Part shown: one piece after another, positions 1-8,713 of the stretch
Numbering within the stretch: the first letter of the stretch is position 1
How the letters are laid out: each line of letters opens with the position of its first letter
Assembly (NCBI GenBank): GCA_029931975.1
Contig: JAOZQY010000038.1
Coordinates: 1 to 36,645, forward strand
DNA from: Bacteroidales bacterium
GTDB lineage: Bacteria > Bacteroidota > Bacteroidia > Bacteroidales > GCA-2748055
DNA: 36,645 nucleotides
Reading direction: 5' to 3'
Made by a program: the position numbers and the translations under genes
Notes under the pieces: generated by a model
The model's input: only the letters and a program-made list of their open reading frames with translations
The model's database searches: none
What the model was told of the DNA's origin: nothing

Positions 1-55
1 ACGCGCGACCCACAGCTTAGAAGGCTGTTGCTCTGTCCAACTGAGCTACGGAACC
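1..55 (-). tRNA. tRNA-Arg (anticodon UCU), truncated by window edge
   Basis: Read on the minus strand from position 55, the sequence gives a 7-base acceptor arm (GGTTCCG), TA, a D stem GCTC/GAGC, an anticodon stem ACAGC/GCTGT and the loop CTTCTAA, so the anticodon is TCT, which reads AGA arginine codons. The variable loop and the start of the T stem are present; the T loop and the 3' acceptor strand lie beyond position 1. An exact -7 promoter box sits about 25 bases upstream at 80-87. Confidence 0.93.
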
Positions 56-79
56 ATATCATTATCAGTTTTCAGGATG

Positions 80-87
80 CAAAGATA
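80..87 (-). promoter_or_regulatory. -7 box for tRNA-Arg
   Basis: The minus strand reads TATCTTTG, an exact match to the Bacteroidota -7 consensus TAnnTTTG, followed by C. Transcription would begin near position 73, about 18 bases before the mature tRNA 5' end. No clear TTG -33 element is seen at the right distance. Confidence 0.6.
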
Positions 88-127
88 CAAAAAAGAATCT
101 TTTGGGAAACCTTGGAAAAAAGGTCAA

Positions 128-1900
128 TTACTGATTCCTGATCCAGTTGACCAAGCCCTTCATCTCCAGAATCTCCATAAGCTTATTGGGCAGAGGTTCA
201 AAGGAGAAATGATGCTCACCCACCTCTATACTCCCGGCCCCAAAGTCTATCTCAACCCCGTCACCCTCTTCATATGCCTCCACTGCTTCCGGTAAAACGA
301 TTAGCGGAAGGCCCTGGTTTATCGCTGAGCGGTAAAAAATCCGGTTCACAGACTTTACAATAACCGCCTTCACACCCAAATATGCAAGTCCCACCGAAGG
401 ATGTTCCCTGGAGCTTCCACAACCAAAATTATCACCCCCAAAGATGATGTCACCTGCTTTTACTCCGGTGGAAAAACTTGGATCAAAGCCCTCAAACAGA
501 TGCGGTATAATTGCTTCCGGATCTGAACTTTGCACCTCATATGTGAGGGAACCTGCAAACATTTGATCTGTATTGAAATTGTTGATATCCCCATAGGCCC
601 AGACCCCATTATTATTTCGGTTTTCGCCCGGCTCGATGCTGACACTTCCGGATTGTTGTTTCCGGAATGGAAATTTCTCAGACCCCTGATTCATTCTCGG
701 ATCCGAGATTTTACCATGGATCGCACTCAAAGCCACAGCTGCAGGGGAAGCAAGGTATATCTCGGCATTTTTATTGCCCATGCGGCCGAGGAAATTCCTG
801 TTAGCTGAAGAAATCACCCGCTGATTATCTGCAGGAATCCCCTGCCCTGTCCCCAGGCATGGGCCACATGAAGAACTTAAAACATTGGCGCCTGCTTCAA
901 GGAAAATGGTGATGAGTCCCTCATCAATTGCCTTGTGATAAATTTCCCGGGATGCAGGTATGACAAGCAACTGGACACCCGCTTTAAGCTTCTTCCCACT
1001 AAGCATGGCCGCTGCTTCACGCAAATCCTCAATCCGGCCATTGGTACATGTACCAATCAATCCCTGGTGTATATCCAGTCCGACAACCTCCGCAAGAGCC
1101 ATTACATTGTCAACATGATGCGGTGCGGCCACAAGAGGATATACCTCGTTCAGGTTGATCTCTATTTCCCTGCTGTAAGTCGCACCCTCATCGGCCCAGA
1201 CTCCTGCCGCTATTTCTTCCAGGTAGTCGTTCAATACCTGATCTGCCGGAAATACAGCATTCTTGGCGCCCATCTCCGATGCCAGGTTTGCCAGGGTCAT
1301 CCTGTCGGCAATGGTCAATGTTTTTACACCATCCCCATGATACTCAATGGACATATAGTTGGCCCCTGCCGATCCCAGAATTCCTATTATCCAAAGGCTC
1401 AGATCTTTGGCGAAAACTCCCTGAGCTAGTCTTCCTTGTAAGATGATTTTCAGAGATTCCGGCACACGAAACCACGTTTCACTCCTTAACCATAGTCCCG
1501 CAGCTTCGGTGCGATCAATTCCGGCAGCCATGGCATTAAAAGCACCCGAGGTACAGGTATGGCTGTCACTTCCCACAATAAGCATTCCGGGCTTTGCATA
1601 AGAGGCCATGATCTGATGGCATATACCACTTCCAGCATCGTGAAAATTCTTTACTCCCTGCTGAGCCACAAAATCACGAATAGATTGATAGGTGTTTGCA
1701 AGGGCTGCAGTTGTTGGAGGTGCGTTATGATCAAGCACCACTACAAGCTGCTCAGGATCAAACAAATTCTTCCCTCCCATTTTTTTGAAGGTTTTTCGGA
1801 TGCTCCCGGTATTATCATGGGTCAGAATCAGGTCGGGACGCTTAAACACAATGGAACCGGCCGGGGCCTGGAAAATCTTTTCAACAAAAGTAGAAGGCAT
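128..1900 (-). CDS. Fused LeuC-LeuD/aconitase-type hydro-lyase (copy A)
   Basis: This 590-residue protein joins a large and a small subunit of the aconitase/isopropylmalate isomerase superfamily in one chain. The combined length fits the compact LeuC2 plus LeuD2 type rather than full-size aconitase. The large part has the active-site pair D57-H58, H95 in GSGICHQ, DSHT at 112-115 and [4Fe-4S] ligands C285 (TCTNGR), C345 and C348 (SCGPC). The small part starts near residue 430 and has NTDQMF and GCGSSREH, the substrate carboxylate-binding loop. It should dehydrate and rehydrate a 2- or 3-hydroxy di/tricarboxylic acid in the cytosol. It is last in an operon: copy B, asnA, then this gene 30 bases later. 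Substrate (isopropylmalate, homoaconitate, citrate, citramalate or other) cannot be told from sequence. Start ATG at 1900 fits the family. Confidence 0.85.
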   Translation of the reverse strand: MPSTFVEKIFQAPAGSIVFKRPDLILTHDNTGSIRKTFKKMGGKNLFDPEQLVVVLDHNAPPTTAALANTYQSIRDFVAQQGVKNFHDAGSGICHQIMASYAKPGMLIVGSDSHTCTSGAFNAMAAGIDRTEAAGLWLRSETWFRVPESLKIILQGRLAQGVFAKDLSLWIIGILGSAGANYMSIEYHGDGVKTLTIADRMTLANLASEMGAKNAVFPADQVLNDYLEEIAAGVWADEGATYSREIEINLNEVYPLVAAPHHVDNVMALAEVVGLDIHQGLIGTCTNGRIEDLREAAAMLSGKKLKAGVQLLVIPASREIYHKAIDEGLITIFLEAGANVLSSSCGPCLGTGQGIPADNQRVISSANRNFLGRMGNKNAEIYLASPAAVALSAIHGKISDPRMNQGSEKFPFRKQQSGSVSIEPGENRNNNGVWAYGDINNFNTDQMFAGSLTYEVQSSDPEAIIPHLFEGFDPSFSTGVKAGDIIFGGDNFGCGSSREHPSVGLAYLGVKAVIVKSVNRIFYRSAINQGLPLIVLPEAVEAYEEGDGVEIDFGAGSIEVGEHHFSFEPLPNKLMEILEMKGLVNWIRNQ

Positions 1901-1930
1901 GGAGGAAGGTTAATGGTTTGTGGATAGTGA

Positions 1931-2965
1931 TTAGATAAGCTGGATACCGGAACGACGGCAATGGTTCACCATTTCGCCGGGCCAGATGGCCGACTGGACC
2001 TCCCCGATATGGGCCTTCTTTAGCAACTGCATGGCAGTTCTGGTTTGCCCAATACCACCGCCTATTGACGGGGGAAGCTCATCATTGAGGAGCCTTCTGT
2101 GAAACAACAGTTCTACACGATCCATATCTCCGGTAATTTCCAGCTGGGTCATCAATTCTGCCTTGTCCACCCGGATACCCATGGAGGTAAGTTCCACCGC
2201 ACACTCCAACGTTTCGTTCCATACAATAATATCACCGTTCAGTCCCCTGAACCCATCCTCAGTTTCGCTACTCCAGTCATCATAATCCGGGGCCCTTTTA
2301 TCATGTGGCTTTCCATCGGGAAGTTCATGGCCGATTCCGATAATAAAAACTGCTCCATATTTTTCGGCAATCTTATCCTCACGCTCCTTGGGATTTAAAT
2401 CGGGGTACATTTCATAGAGCTGTTCAGAGTGAATAAAGATAATGTCCTCAGGAAGAGAGGGAAGAATCTGGGCATAAAAGGTATGAATGAAGAACTCCGT
2501 TCTTTTGATATTCCTCCAAACCTTCAGCACTGCCTCCTTCAGGGTCTCCAGGGTACGTTGCTCCTGGAAAATTGCCTTCTCCCAATCCCACTGATCCACA
2601 TACAAGGAATGCAGGTTATCCAACTCCTCATCGGGACGCAGGGCATTCATATCCGTATAAATTCCATATCCCTGACTGATGTCGTAATCCCTGAGCATCA
2701 TTCGTTTCCACTTGGCCAGTGATTGTACCACTTCTGCCTCCTGCTCGCGCATATCCTTAATGGAAAAAGTTACAGGTCGCTCCACACCGCTCAGGTCATC
2801 ATTCAGACCGGTGCCTTTAAGGACAAAAAGGGGTGCAGTTACGCGCCTTAGTCTTAAATCGGAAGAAAGACCCAATTCAAAATGATCCTTTAACATCTGC
2901 AGGATCTTCTCTGTCTCCTTCAATGTGATTAGGGATTTATACCCTTCTGGTATGATAAGTCTCAT
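1931..2965 (-). CDS. asnA: Aspartate--ammonia ligase (asparagine synthetase A)
   Basis: A 344-residue AsnA, the class-II-aminoacyl-tRNA-synthetase-like enzyme that makes asparagine from aspartate, ammonia and ATP in the cytosol (giving AMP and pyrophosphate). The length is close to the usual 330-345. Recognisable segments include LRRVTAPLFV near the N-terminus, the central WDWEKAI region, and near the C-terminus ELTSMGIRVD and GGGIGQTRTAMQLLKKAH, which form the ATP/aspartate site. It lies between two aconitase-type fusions in one operon: 11 bases after copy B stops, and 30 bases before copy A starts. A metabolic link with those hydro-lyases is not obvious from known asnA biology. Confidence 0.95.
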   Translation of the reverse strand: MRLIIPEGYKSLITLKETEKILQMLKDHFELGLSSDLRLRRVTAPLFVLKGTGLNDDLSGVERPVTFSIKDMREQEAEVVQSLAKWKRMMLRDYDISQGYGIYTDMNALRPDEELDNLHSLYVDQWDWEKAIFQEQRTLETLKEAVLKVWRNIKRTEFFIHTFYAQILPSLPEDIIFIHSEQLYEMYPDLNPKEREDKIAEKYGAVFIIGIGHELPDGKPHDKRAPDYDDWSSETEDGFRGLNGDIIVWNETLECAVELTSMGIRVDKAELMTQLEITGDMDRVELLFHRRLLNDELPPSIGGGIGQTRTAMQLLKKAHIGEVQSAIWPGEMVNHCRRSGIQLI

Positions 2966-2976
2966 AGTTATATTAT

Positions 2977-4788
2977 TTAAAACAATCCATTATTCTGATA
3001 AATCTCCATTTGCACATCGGAAAATGGAGCTGATTCAATTGTTATCTGTTTTGTTAAGTTCCGGATGACTCCTGTAGTAAAATCTAAGCTGATTAAATCT
3101 CCTTCTTCAAGATGAAGGGAAGCGATATGGTCCGATTCCATAATCGGGAATGCGGCATTTATTGCATTTCGTTCGTATATCGCACCAAATGACTCTGCAA
3201 GCACACATTGAACACCCAGTGAAATAAAGCAATCTACAGCCTGTTGACGTGAGCTGCCCGATCCAAAGTTTTTCCCGCATACCACAATATCACCAGGCTT
3301 CACCTTCTTTGCGAAATCTTCATAGCCCTCAAGATTCCCGAAGGTGAACTGCCCCATCTCTTCAATTTCTGTAATGGAAAGATGACGATTGTGAAAGATC
3401 ATATCGGTGTCGATATTGTCCATGGGAATATACCATGCCCTGCCTTCAATCTTACTGGGACGAAGCCCCCGATTCTTAAGCTCTTTCACCATTTTCTGCC
3501 CAGCAGAATCATCCTTTGATCTGGCAGGCCGCTTCTCAGGGGTCTCAGGAACAGTGTCCGGGCTACATATATATCCTGCTACAGCCGATGCGGCCACCAC
3601 AGAGGGGGATGCAAGGTAAACTTCGCCTTGTCCCTGCTTTCCCGGGAAATTACGGTTTCCTGTACTTACTGTAATCTCACCAGGGCCATTCTGTCCCACC
3701 TGCCCTGCTGCACATCCGGCACAGCCTGCATTGGAAATCAGGGCTCCTGCAGATTTAAATATCTCCAGCAATCCTTCTTCCATACATGCTTGCCAAACCC
3801 TGTCTGTGGCCGGAACAATCTTCAAAACCACTCCCTCGGCCACATGCCTTCCTGCCAGGATAGCTGCCGTTGCCCTTAAATCTTCGATCCTCCCATTGGT
3901 ACAACTGCCAACAAATGCCGAATCGATCCATATTTTCCCTTCAGGTATTGCGGATGTATCATGGGGTTTCCCGGGAAGGGAGATTCTGGAACTGAATTTC
4001 GAGACATCCAGGCGGTATACCTCTTTATAGTTTGCATCCGCATCCGCTATTACCGGATCAACTTTCATTTTCGTCCGGGATTCGCAATATCTTACCACTT
4101 CCTTATTGGGAGTAAAGAGAATAATGATGGCTCCCATTTCGGTTGCCATGGATGAGATCGTAATGCGCTGATCCAGCGAAAACATCTCAACGACTTCCCC
4201 CTCTATCTCAATGGCAGTTCCAAGGAGGGTGCTTGCCCCGAAAGTCTGGAGCAGATTCAAAGCAATATCCTTGGCAGTAAGATGCTCATCAGGACTTCCT
4301 TCCAGCACTACCTTCACGGTAGGTGGAACCTTAAACCATGTTTTTCCCTTGTGCCAGGCCACAGCAATGTCTTTATCCCCCATGCCCTGTCCGAAGGCTC
4401 CAACAGCTCCCAGAATATTGGCATGTGAATCGGTCGATATGGCTGTGGAGCCCGGATATGACAGTCCTTCCTCCATCAGAATATGGGTCCCGATACCCTT
4501 ATCGATATCATATACTTTGATCCCCTCCCTTTGGGCAAACATGCGGCACTTATGCTGGTTGGCAGCATATTTCTGGTCCGATCCCGTAGGATTGCAGTCA
4601 AAAGTAAAAAATGTCCGGCTTGTATCATCGAGAGATAATTGATTATCTTCCAGGTGCTTGACCACATTAGCACCTCCAAAATCACGAGCCACCCGTGCAT
4701 CGATCACCACATCCACAATTTCACCAGGACTTACCTGATCCCTTCCGGAGTGAGCGGCCAAAATTTTTTCAATAACTGTCATTGTCAT
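2977..4788 (-). CDS. Fused LeuC-LeuD/aconitase-type hydro-lyase (copy B)
   Basis: A 603-residue fusion of large and small aconitase-superfamily subunits and first gene of the operon with asnA and copy A. Iron-sulfur ligands are C296 (SCTNGR), C356 and C359 (GCAGC); DSHAN lies at 120-124 and H102 matches the active-site His of HQ in relatives. The small part carries DNIDTDMIF and GSGSSRQQA. Two departures stand out: the normally invariant Asp-His pair reads Asp-Cys (D64-C65), and the usual CGPC cluster motif reads CAGC. Copies A and B are clearly diverged paralogues, so they probably act on different substrates. Two in-frame ATGs (M1, M3) are possible starts; M1 was used. Substrate unknown. 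Confidence 0.83.
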   Translation of the reverse strand: MTMTVIEKILAAHSGRDQVSPGEIVDVVIDARVARDFGGANVVKHLEDNQLSLDDTSRTFFTFDCNPTGSDQKYAANQHKCRMFAQREGIKVYDIDKGIGTHILMEEGLSYPGSTAISTDSHANILGAVGAFGQGMGDKDIAVAWHKGKTWFKVPPTVKVVLEGSPDEHLTAKDIALNLLQTFGASTLLGTAIEIEGEVVEMFSLDQRITISSMATEMGAIIILFTPNKEVVRYCESRTKMKVDPVIADADANYKEVYRLDVSKFSSRISLPGKPHDTSAIPEGKIWIDSAFVGSCTNGRIEDLRATAAILAGRHVAEGVVLKIVPATDRVWQACMEEGLLEIFKSAGALISNAGCAGCAAGQVGQNGPGEITVSTGNRNFPGKQGQGEVYLASPSVVAASAVAGYICSPDTVPETPEKRPARSKDDSAGQKMVKELKNRGLRPSKIEGRAWYIPMDNIDTDMIFHNRHLSITEIEEMGQFTFGNLEGYEDFAKKVKPGDIVVCGKNFGSGSSRQQAVDCFISLGVQCVLAESFGAIYERNAINAAFPIMESDHIASLHLEEGDLISLDFTTGVIRNLTKQITIESAPFSDVQMEIYQNNGLF

Positions 4789-4804
4789 AGTTGCTGTTTC
4801 TACC

Positions 4805-4812
4805 CAAAGATA
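4805..4812 (-). promoter_or_regulatory. -7 box for the hydro-lyase/asnA operon
   Basis: The minus strand reads TATCTTTG, an exact TAnnTTTG match, placing transcription start near 4798, about 10 bases before the ATG at 4788. No good -33 match was found. Confidence 0.55.
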
Positions 4813-4874
4813 GCCACAAAGCCATTTCCATAAATATTTTATAAAACATCTCTGGGCGATCGTTTCTCTTTTTA

Positions 4875-4882
4875 TAGTTTTG
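4875..4882 (+). promoter_or_regulatory. -7 box for the MFS transporter
   Basis: TAGTTTTG matches TAnnTTTG exactly. The predicted transcript would start near 4890, about 10 bases before the TTG start codon at 4900. No convincing -33 element. Confidence 0.5.
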
Positions 4883-4899
4883 TCTCAAACTATACTCTT

Positions 4900-6117
4900 T
4901 TGCCTAAATCAGTCCATCCGAATATTTACCGGCTCTACCTGATCAAGATCGCTAAGTGGTTCATGCTCTACATGCCCATCGTGGTCCCATTCTATGAAAG
5001 CAATGGACTTTCCATGAAGGATATTATGATCCTGCAGGCTGTCTACTCCATCGCCATTGTAATACTCGAGGTTCCTTCGGGTTACCTTGCCGATGTGATT
5101 GGCCGGAAAAAAACCTTAATTATCGGAGCGATTTTTGGGGTCCTTGGTTTTACCACCTACAGTCTGAGTTTTGGGTTTATGGGCTTTCTGGTAGCTGAAA
5201 TCATTCTGGGCATTGGACAGAGCTGTATTTCAGGAGCTGACTCGGCCATGCTCTATGACTCTCTGCTGGAGAAAGGAGAGGAAAAAAAATATACCCGTTT
5301 CGAGGGACGGATAACATCACTTGGAAACGTGGCAGAAGCCATTGCCGGAATAGCAGGAGGCTTACTGGCCGGCATTACACTCAGGGCACCCTATCTTGCC
5401 CAGACATTTGTGGCCTTCATTGCCCTGCCTGCTGCCATCACCCTTGTTGAGCCAAGCCGAAAAGTACCATTGATTAAAGCCGGGTTGAAGGAAATTGTAC
5501 ATATAGCACGCTTTGCGCTCTTCATCGATCGTCCTCTGCGAAGAAATATTCTTTTTAGTGCTATTACCGGCACAGCCACCCTTACCATGGCATGGTTTAC
5601 TCAGCCTTTTTTTGAATATACACGCATAGATATCGCCTGGTTCGGAATCCTATGGACCACACTGAACCTGACCGTCGCCCTCACCTCCTATACGGCACAC
5701 CGTCTGGAAAAAAAACTGGGACAAAAATGTTCCATCCTGCTTGTTGCCATGCTTATTCCACTGGGATACCTTGCCCTGAGCAGGTTTCATGCACCACTTG
5801 GTCTTTTCATTCTTTATCTGTTTTACCTGGTCAGGGGCTATGCTACTCCCGTACTCAAAGATTATATAAACCGGATTACTGCTTCCCACATCAGGGCCAC
5901 AGTGCTCTCGGTTAGAAACTTTGTCATCCGCCTGCTCTTTGCGCTGACCGGTCCCTTGCTGGGCTGGGTAAAAGATGTCTACTCCCTGCCCCAGGCCCTC
6001 GCACTTGCCGGAATCATATTTCTGATAATCAGCTTACTTACAGCCATTCTATTTATCAGTTCAGGAAAAGAGATGGAACAGATCAGGGATTATACCTCCA
6101 GCACCAATCCATCGTAG
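4900..6117 (+). CDS. MFS transporter
   Basis: A 405-residue major facilitator superfamily permease with about twelve hydrophobic helices. The loop between helices 2 and 3 has the MFS signature, GYLADVIGRKKT, after EVPS; a similar acidic stretch GADSAMLYDSLL follows helix 4. A substrate cannot be assigned. It starts with TTG: the first in-frame ATG (4963) falls inside helix 1, so the TTG is needed to complete it, and a -7 box lies just upstream. Its last 28 bases overlap the convergent hydrolase gene on the minus strand. Confidence 0.85.
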   Translation: MPKSVHPNIYRLYLIKIAKWFMLYMPIVVPFYESNGLSMKDIMILQAVYSIAIVILEVPSGYLADVIGRKKTLIIGAIFGVLGFTTYSLSFGFMGFLVAEIILGIGQSCISGADSAMLYDSLLEKGEEKKYTRFEGRITSLGNVAEAIAGIAGGLLAGITLRAPYLAQTFVAFIALPAAITLVEPSRKVPLIKAGLKEIVHIARFALFIDRPLRRNILFSAITGTATLTMAWFTQPFFEYTRIDIAWFGILWTTLNLTVALTSYTAHRLEKKLGQKCSILLVAMLIPLGYLALSRFHAPLGLFILYLFYLVRGYATPVLKDYINRITASHIRATVLSVRNFVIRLLFALTGPLLGWVKDVYSLPQALALAGIIFLIISLLTAILFISSGKEMEQIRDYTSSTNPS

Positions 6118-6851
6118 GCGGGCCGAATCTGTGAAGGCAGTTCCTTTTCCAATTCAGCCGCAGGCCCCATCTGGTGAGAGATATGAGTCAGGTAAGCCAT
6201 ACGCGGACTCAATTCTTCAATCAATGCTACTGCCTGTGAAAGGGTGAAATGCGAGATATGGGCCTCCTTTCTAAGGGCATTTACCACCAAATATTTTACC
6301 CCGAACAACTTTTCCTTTTCAGCTTCCGATATGTAATTGGCATCGGTCAGATAGCCAAAATCTCCGATCCGGAATCCAAGAACAGGCAGGCGGTAGTGCA
6401 TCAGCCTGATGGGTACAATCTCCATAGCCCCGATAAAAAAAGGATCTGTTGTTATGGGATGCATCCTTACCTGGGGAATCCCCGGATATTTCTTTTCTGC
6501 AAAGACATAGGGGAATCCACTGTTCAATGCACGCATCACCCGTTCTTCGGCAAATACATCCATAGGGCTCTTCTGGATATAGTTAAAGGCACGGATATCA
6601 TCCAGTCCCGCAATATGGTCCCGATGTTCGTGGGTAAACAGGACTGCATTTAGCTTTGAAACCCCTGTCCGAAGCATCTGCTGTCTGAAATCGGGACCCG
6701 TATCAATGACCACCACCTGCTCTTCGTGCTCCACAAGAACAGAAGAACGCAGGCGTTTGTCATGTTCATCCAATGAAGCGCACCCTGTACAATGGCATCC
6801 AATCACCGGAACACCCTGTGAAGTGCCGGTACCAAGAAAAGTAATTTTCAA
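6090..6851 (-). CDS. PhnP-like MBL-fold metal-dependent hydrolase
   Basis: A 253-residue metallo-beta-lactamase-fold protein. It begins with the strand MKITFLGTGTSQGVPVIGC, has a CHCTGC cysteine cluster (C19, C21, C24) as in PhnP, and the metal-binding motif THEHRDH at 73-79. Later metal ligands are likely D344-type equivalents in YLTDANYI and the final His of THISHQ. PhnP itself is a cyclic phosphodiesterase of the C-P lyase pathway, but no phn genes are present here, so the substrate is probably another phosphodiester or nucleotide. The divergent RsmI-like gene lies about 70 bases away. The 3' end overlaps the MFS gene by 28 bases. Confidence 0.85.
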   Translation of the reverse strand: MKITFLGTGTSQGVPVIGCHCTGCASLDEHDKRLRSSVLVEHEEQVVVIDTGPDFRQQMLRTGVSKLNAVLFTHEHRDHIAGLDDIRAFNYIQKSPMDVFAEERVMRALNSGFPYVFAEKKYPGIPQVRMHPITTDPFFIGAMEIVPIRLMHYRLPVLGFRIGDFGYLTDANYISEAEKEKLFGVKYLVVNALRKEAHISHFTLSQAVALIEELSPRMAYLTHISHQMGPAAELEKELPSQIRPAYDGLVLEV

Positions 6852-6920
6852 TTGAGCATGTCTAATTACGGTATTTACGAAGTTATAACTATTTTTAATA
6901 CTTCATTTTTAAGAATATCC

Positions 6921-7625
6921 ATGAAAGGAACCCTCTACCTGGTCCCCAATACCTTGGGAAATCCCGATACCTCCGCAACCATACCAGGAGGAATCACAGA
7001 AATAGTGAATGGTATCAGCCTCTTTATCGTGGAAAATCTGAGAAATGCCCGACGTTATCTGAAAAGTCTGAACAGGGAAATCAATATTGATTCTCTGACA
7101 TTCTTTGAGCTGAATGAACATACACCTGCTGCTGAGATCCCAGGCTTTCTGAACCAGGTGGAGAAGGGTGCTGATGCAGCTGTTATATCGGAGGCGGGGG
7201 TTCCCGGAGTAGCCGATCCCGGTGCAGCAGTGGTCCGGGTGGCCCATGAGAAAGGAATCAGGGTCATCCCCTTAACAGGTCCTTCCTCCATCCTGCTGGC
7301 CCTGATGGCTTCCGGACTCAACGGACAATCTTTCTGTTTTCATGGTTACCTTCCGGTGAAAAGGCCTGAGCGGATCAAAAAAATCAGGGAGATTGAGCAG
7401 AGCGTCCTCAGCTTAGGTGAGACACAGCTCTTTATTGAGGCCCCCTACCGCAATGATGCCCTGCTTGCTGACATTCTTGATTGCTGTTCGAATTCTACCC
7501 TGCTCTGTATCGCAGCCGATATCACACTGGAATCGGAGTTTATCTTCACCAGAACAATGGAGGCATGGAAAAAGAAAAAACCGGTCCTTCATAAAAGACC
7601 GGTCCTGTTTCTTATTGGGAGATAA
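6921..7625 (+). CDS. RsmI-family SAM-dependent methyltransferase (short form)
   Basis: A 234-residue member of the tetrapyrrole-methylase fold family that includes RsmI, the 16S rRNA 2'-O-ribose methyltransferase. Family features are the start MKGTLYLVPNTLGN, SEAGVPGVADPG in the SAM-binding region, and VIPLTGPSSILLALMASGLNG. It lacks the C-terminal extension of full-length RsmI (about 280 residues); Bacteroidota commonly carry such a short paralogue. ATG 6921 is chosen because the conserved fold starts right there; the open frame continues back to a TTG at 6852 without conservation. The coding 3' end also holds a terminator for the opposing strand. Confidence 0.82.
   Translation: MKGTLYLVPNTLGNPDTSATIPGGITEIVNGISLFIVENLRNARRYLKSLNREINIDSLTFFELNEHTPAAEIPGFLNQVEKGADAAVISEAGVPGVADPGAAVVRVAHEKGIRVIPLTGPSSILLALMASGLNGQSFCFHGYLPVKRPERIKKIREIEQSVLSLGETQLFIEAPYRNDALLADILDCCSNSTLLCIAADITLESEFIFTRTMEAWKKKKPVLHKRPVLFLIGR
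7569..7603 (-). terminator. Rho-independent terminator of the FKBP genes, inside the rsmI-like coding region
   Basis: Arms ACCGGTC (7580-7586) and GACCGGT (7597-7603) form a perfect 7-bp stem with a 10-base loop. On the minus strand the hairpin is followed by TTTTTTCTTTTT (7580-7569), a strong U tract; the plus strand has none. It lies about 50 bases downstream of the FKBP stop codon at 7653, so it should end that minus-strand transcript. Confidence 0.78.
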
Positions 7626-7652
7626 GGGTTCCACCTATTTAATGTTTTGGGA

Positions 7653-8648
7653 TTACTCTGTATCCGTATTGTCGTCACTTTCTTCAGGATCCACACTGAT
7701 CACCTCCACATCAAATACCAGGGTTTCATAGGCTGGAATAGATATATTTCCCTGGGAGCTATACCTCCCATATGTTCCATAGGCAAGTGTATGGGGAATA
7801 ATCAGCCGTCCCTTCTCTCCTTGCTTAAACTTTTCCAGTCCAAGATGCCAGCCCTCAATAGGTGAAGTTTCTGCGTCGTAATCACCCACCACAAACTCAT
7901 AATAATCATCGTCCAAAGATTGGTCAAACACACGTCCATCGGGCAGATAACCCTTATAAGCCACCTGTATTGTGGAGTCAATGCCCACCGGAACTTTATC
8001 TGTGCTTTCATCCACCACATAATACATTACTAAATCATTAGCTGCATCATATACGGTATCCACACCGACTATGGTATCTGTATAAGCCAAAATCTTTGCC
8101 GCCTCATAGGCCTCAATATCATCGCCCAGCACTTCCAAAAGAATCACCTCATATTTTAAGGAATTGAATGCACCAACATCACCTGTGTTCTTGGATCCAA
8201 ACCCCAGTTCACTGGTAAACAGGAAGGTGGCCTCTCCCCCTTCACGCATCATGCTAAGTCCCTCTGTAAAGCCTTCATTCAGAACACCATTCTGCATCTT
8301 ATATGGACCATAAAGAGCATCTTCATCATAAATTTGATTGTCTATGGCCACACGTTCAATGTAAGTGTCATAGATATTATCATTCTTAATCGTATAGGCA
8401 ACATGATTGATCAGTACCCAGGTACTATCACCCGGCATATCGCCACTACCCTCCTTATTCTCCACATAATAGAGTCCACTGGCTTGGGGAGATGCATCCG
8501 GATAGTTAGCGGCCATATAAATATCGAAAAAGCGCTGCTCCTCATCCAGGCTATCCTGGTCCGCGGTATCTTCCTCGCAAGAAGCCAAAAGCATCAAGCC
8601 TGCTATCATTGTCACAAAAGGATATAATCTCATCGTTATCTTCATCAT
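7653..8648 (-). CDS. FKBP-type peptidyl-prolyl isomerase lipoprotein, two domains
   Basis: A 331-residue predicted lipoprotein: hydrophobic signal then lipobox LLASC with the lipidated Cys at 24. It contains two FKBP-like domains. The first (roughly 70-175) is degenerate. The second (roughly 215-320) keeps typical active-site positions: the Tyr and Phe-Asp of VAYKGYLPDGRVFDQS, the Ile and Trp of IEGWHLGLEKF, and the Tyr of LAYGTYG. It would catalyse or assist proline-dependent folding in the periplasm. The tail is acidic (EESDDNTDTE). A smaller FKBP lipoprotein and nrnA follow upstream in the same direction; FKBP lipoproteins near nrnA recall GldI of Flavobacteria, but no other gliding genes are visible. 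Confidence 0.88.
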   Translation of the reverse strand: MMKITMRLYPFVTMIAGLMLLASCEEDTADQDSLDEEQRFFDIYMAANYPDASPQASGLYYVENKEGSGDMPGDSTWVLINHVAYTIKNDNIYDTYIERVAIDNQIYDEDALYGPYKMQNGVLNEGFTEGLSMMREGGEATFLFTSELGFGSKNTGDVGAFNSLKYEVILLEVLGDDIEAYEAAKILAYTDTIVGVDTVYDAANDLVMYYVVDESTDKVPVGIDSTIQVAYKGYLPDGRVFDQSLDDDYYEFVVGDYDAETSPIEGWHLGLEKFKQGEKGRLIIPHTLAYGTYGRYSSQGNISIPAYETLVFDVEVISVDPEESDDNTDTE

Positions 8649-8713
8649 TTCATCTCTCTTTCTATGCTGTGGTGGCTTTTCATTTCAAACTACCGTGGAT
8701 CAAAAATATTGTG

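Noticed and set aside
1-127. tRNA-linked integration site
   Set aside because: Only one partial tRNA is present and no integrase, direct repeat or foreign-looking gene follows it.
935-1429. Plus-strand open frame of 164 codons
   Set aside because: A shadow of the fused hydro-lyase copy A on the minus strand, with no independent domain or promoter.
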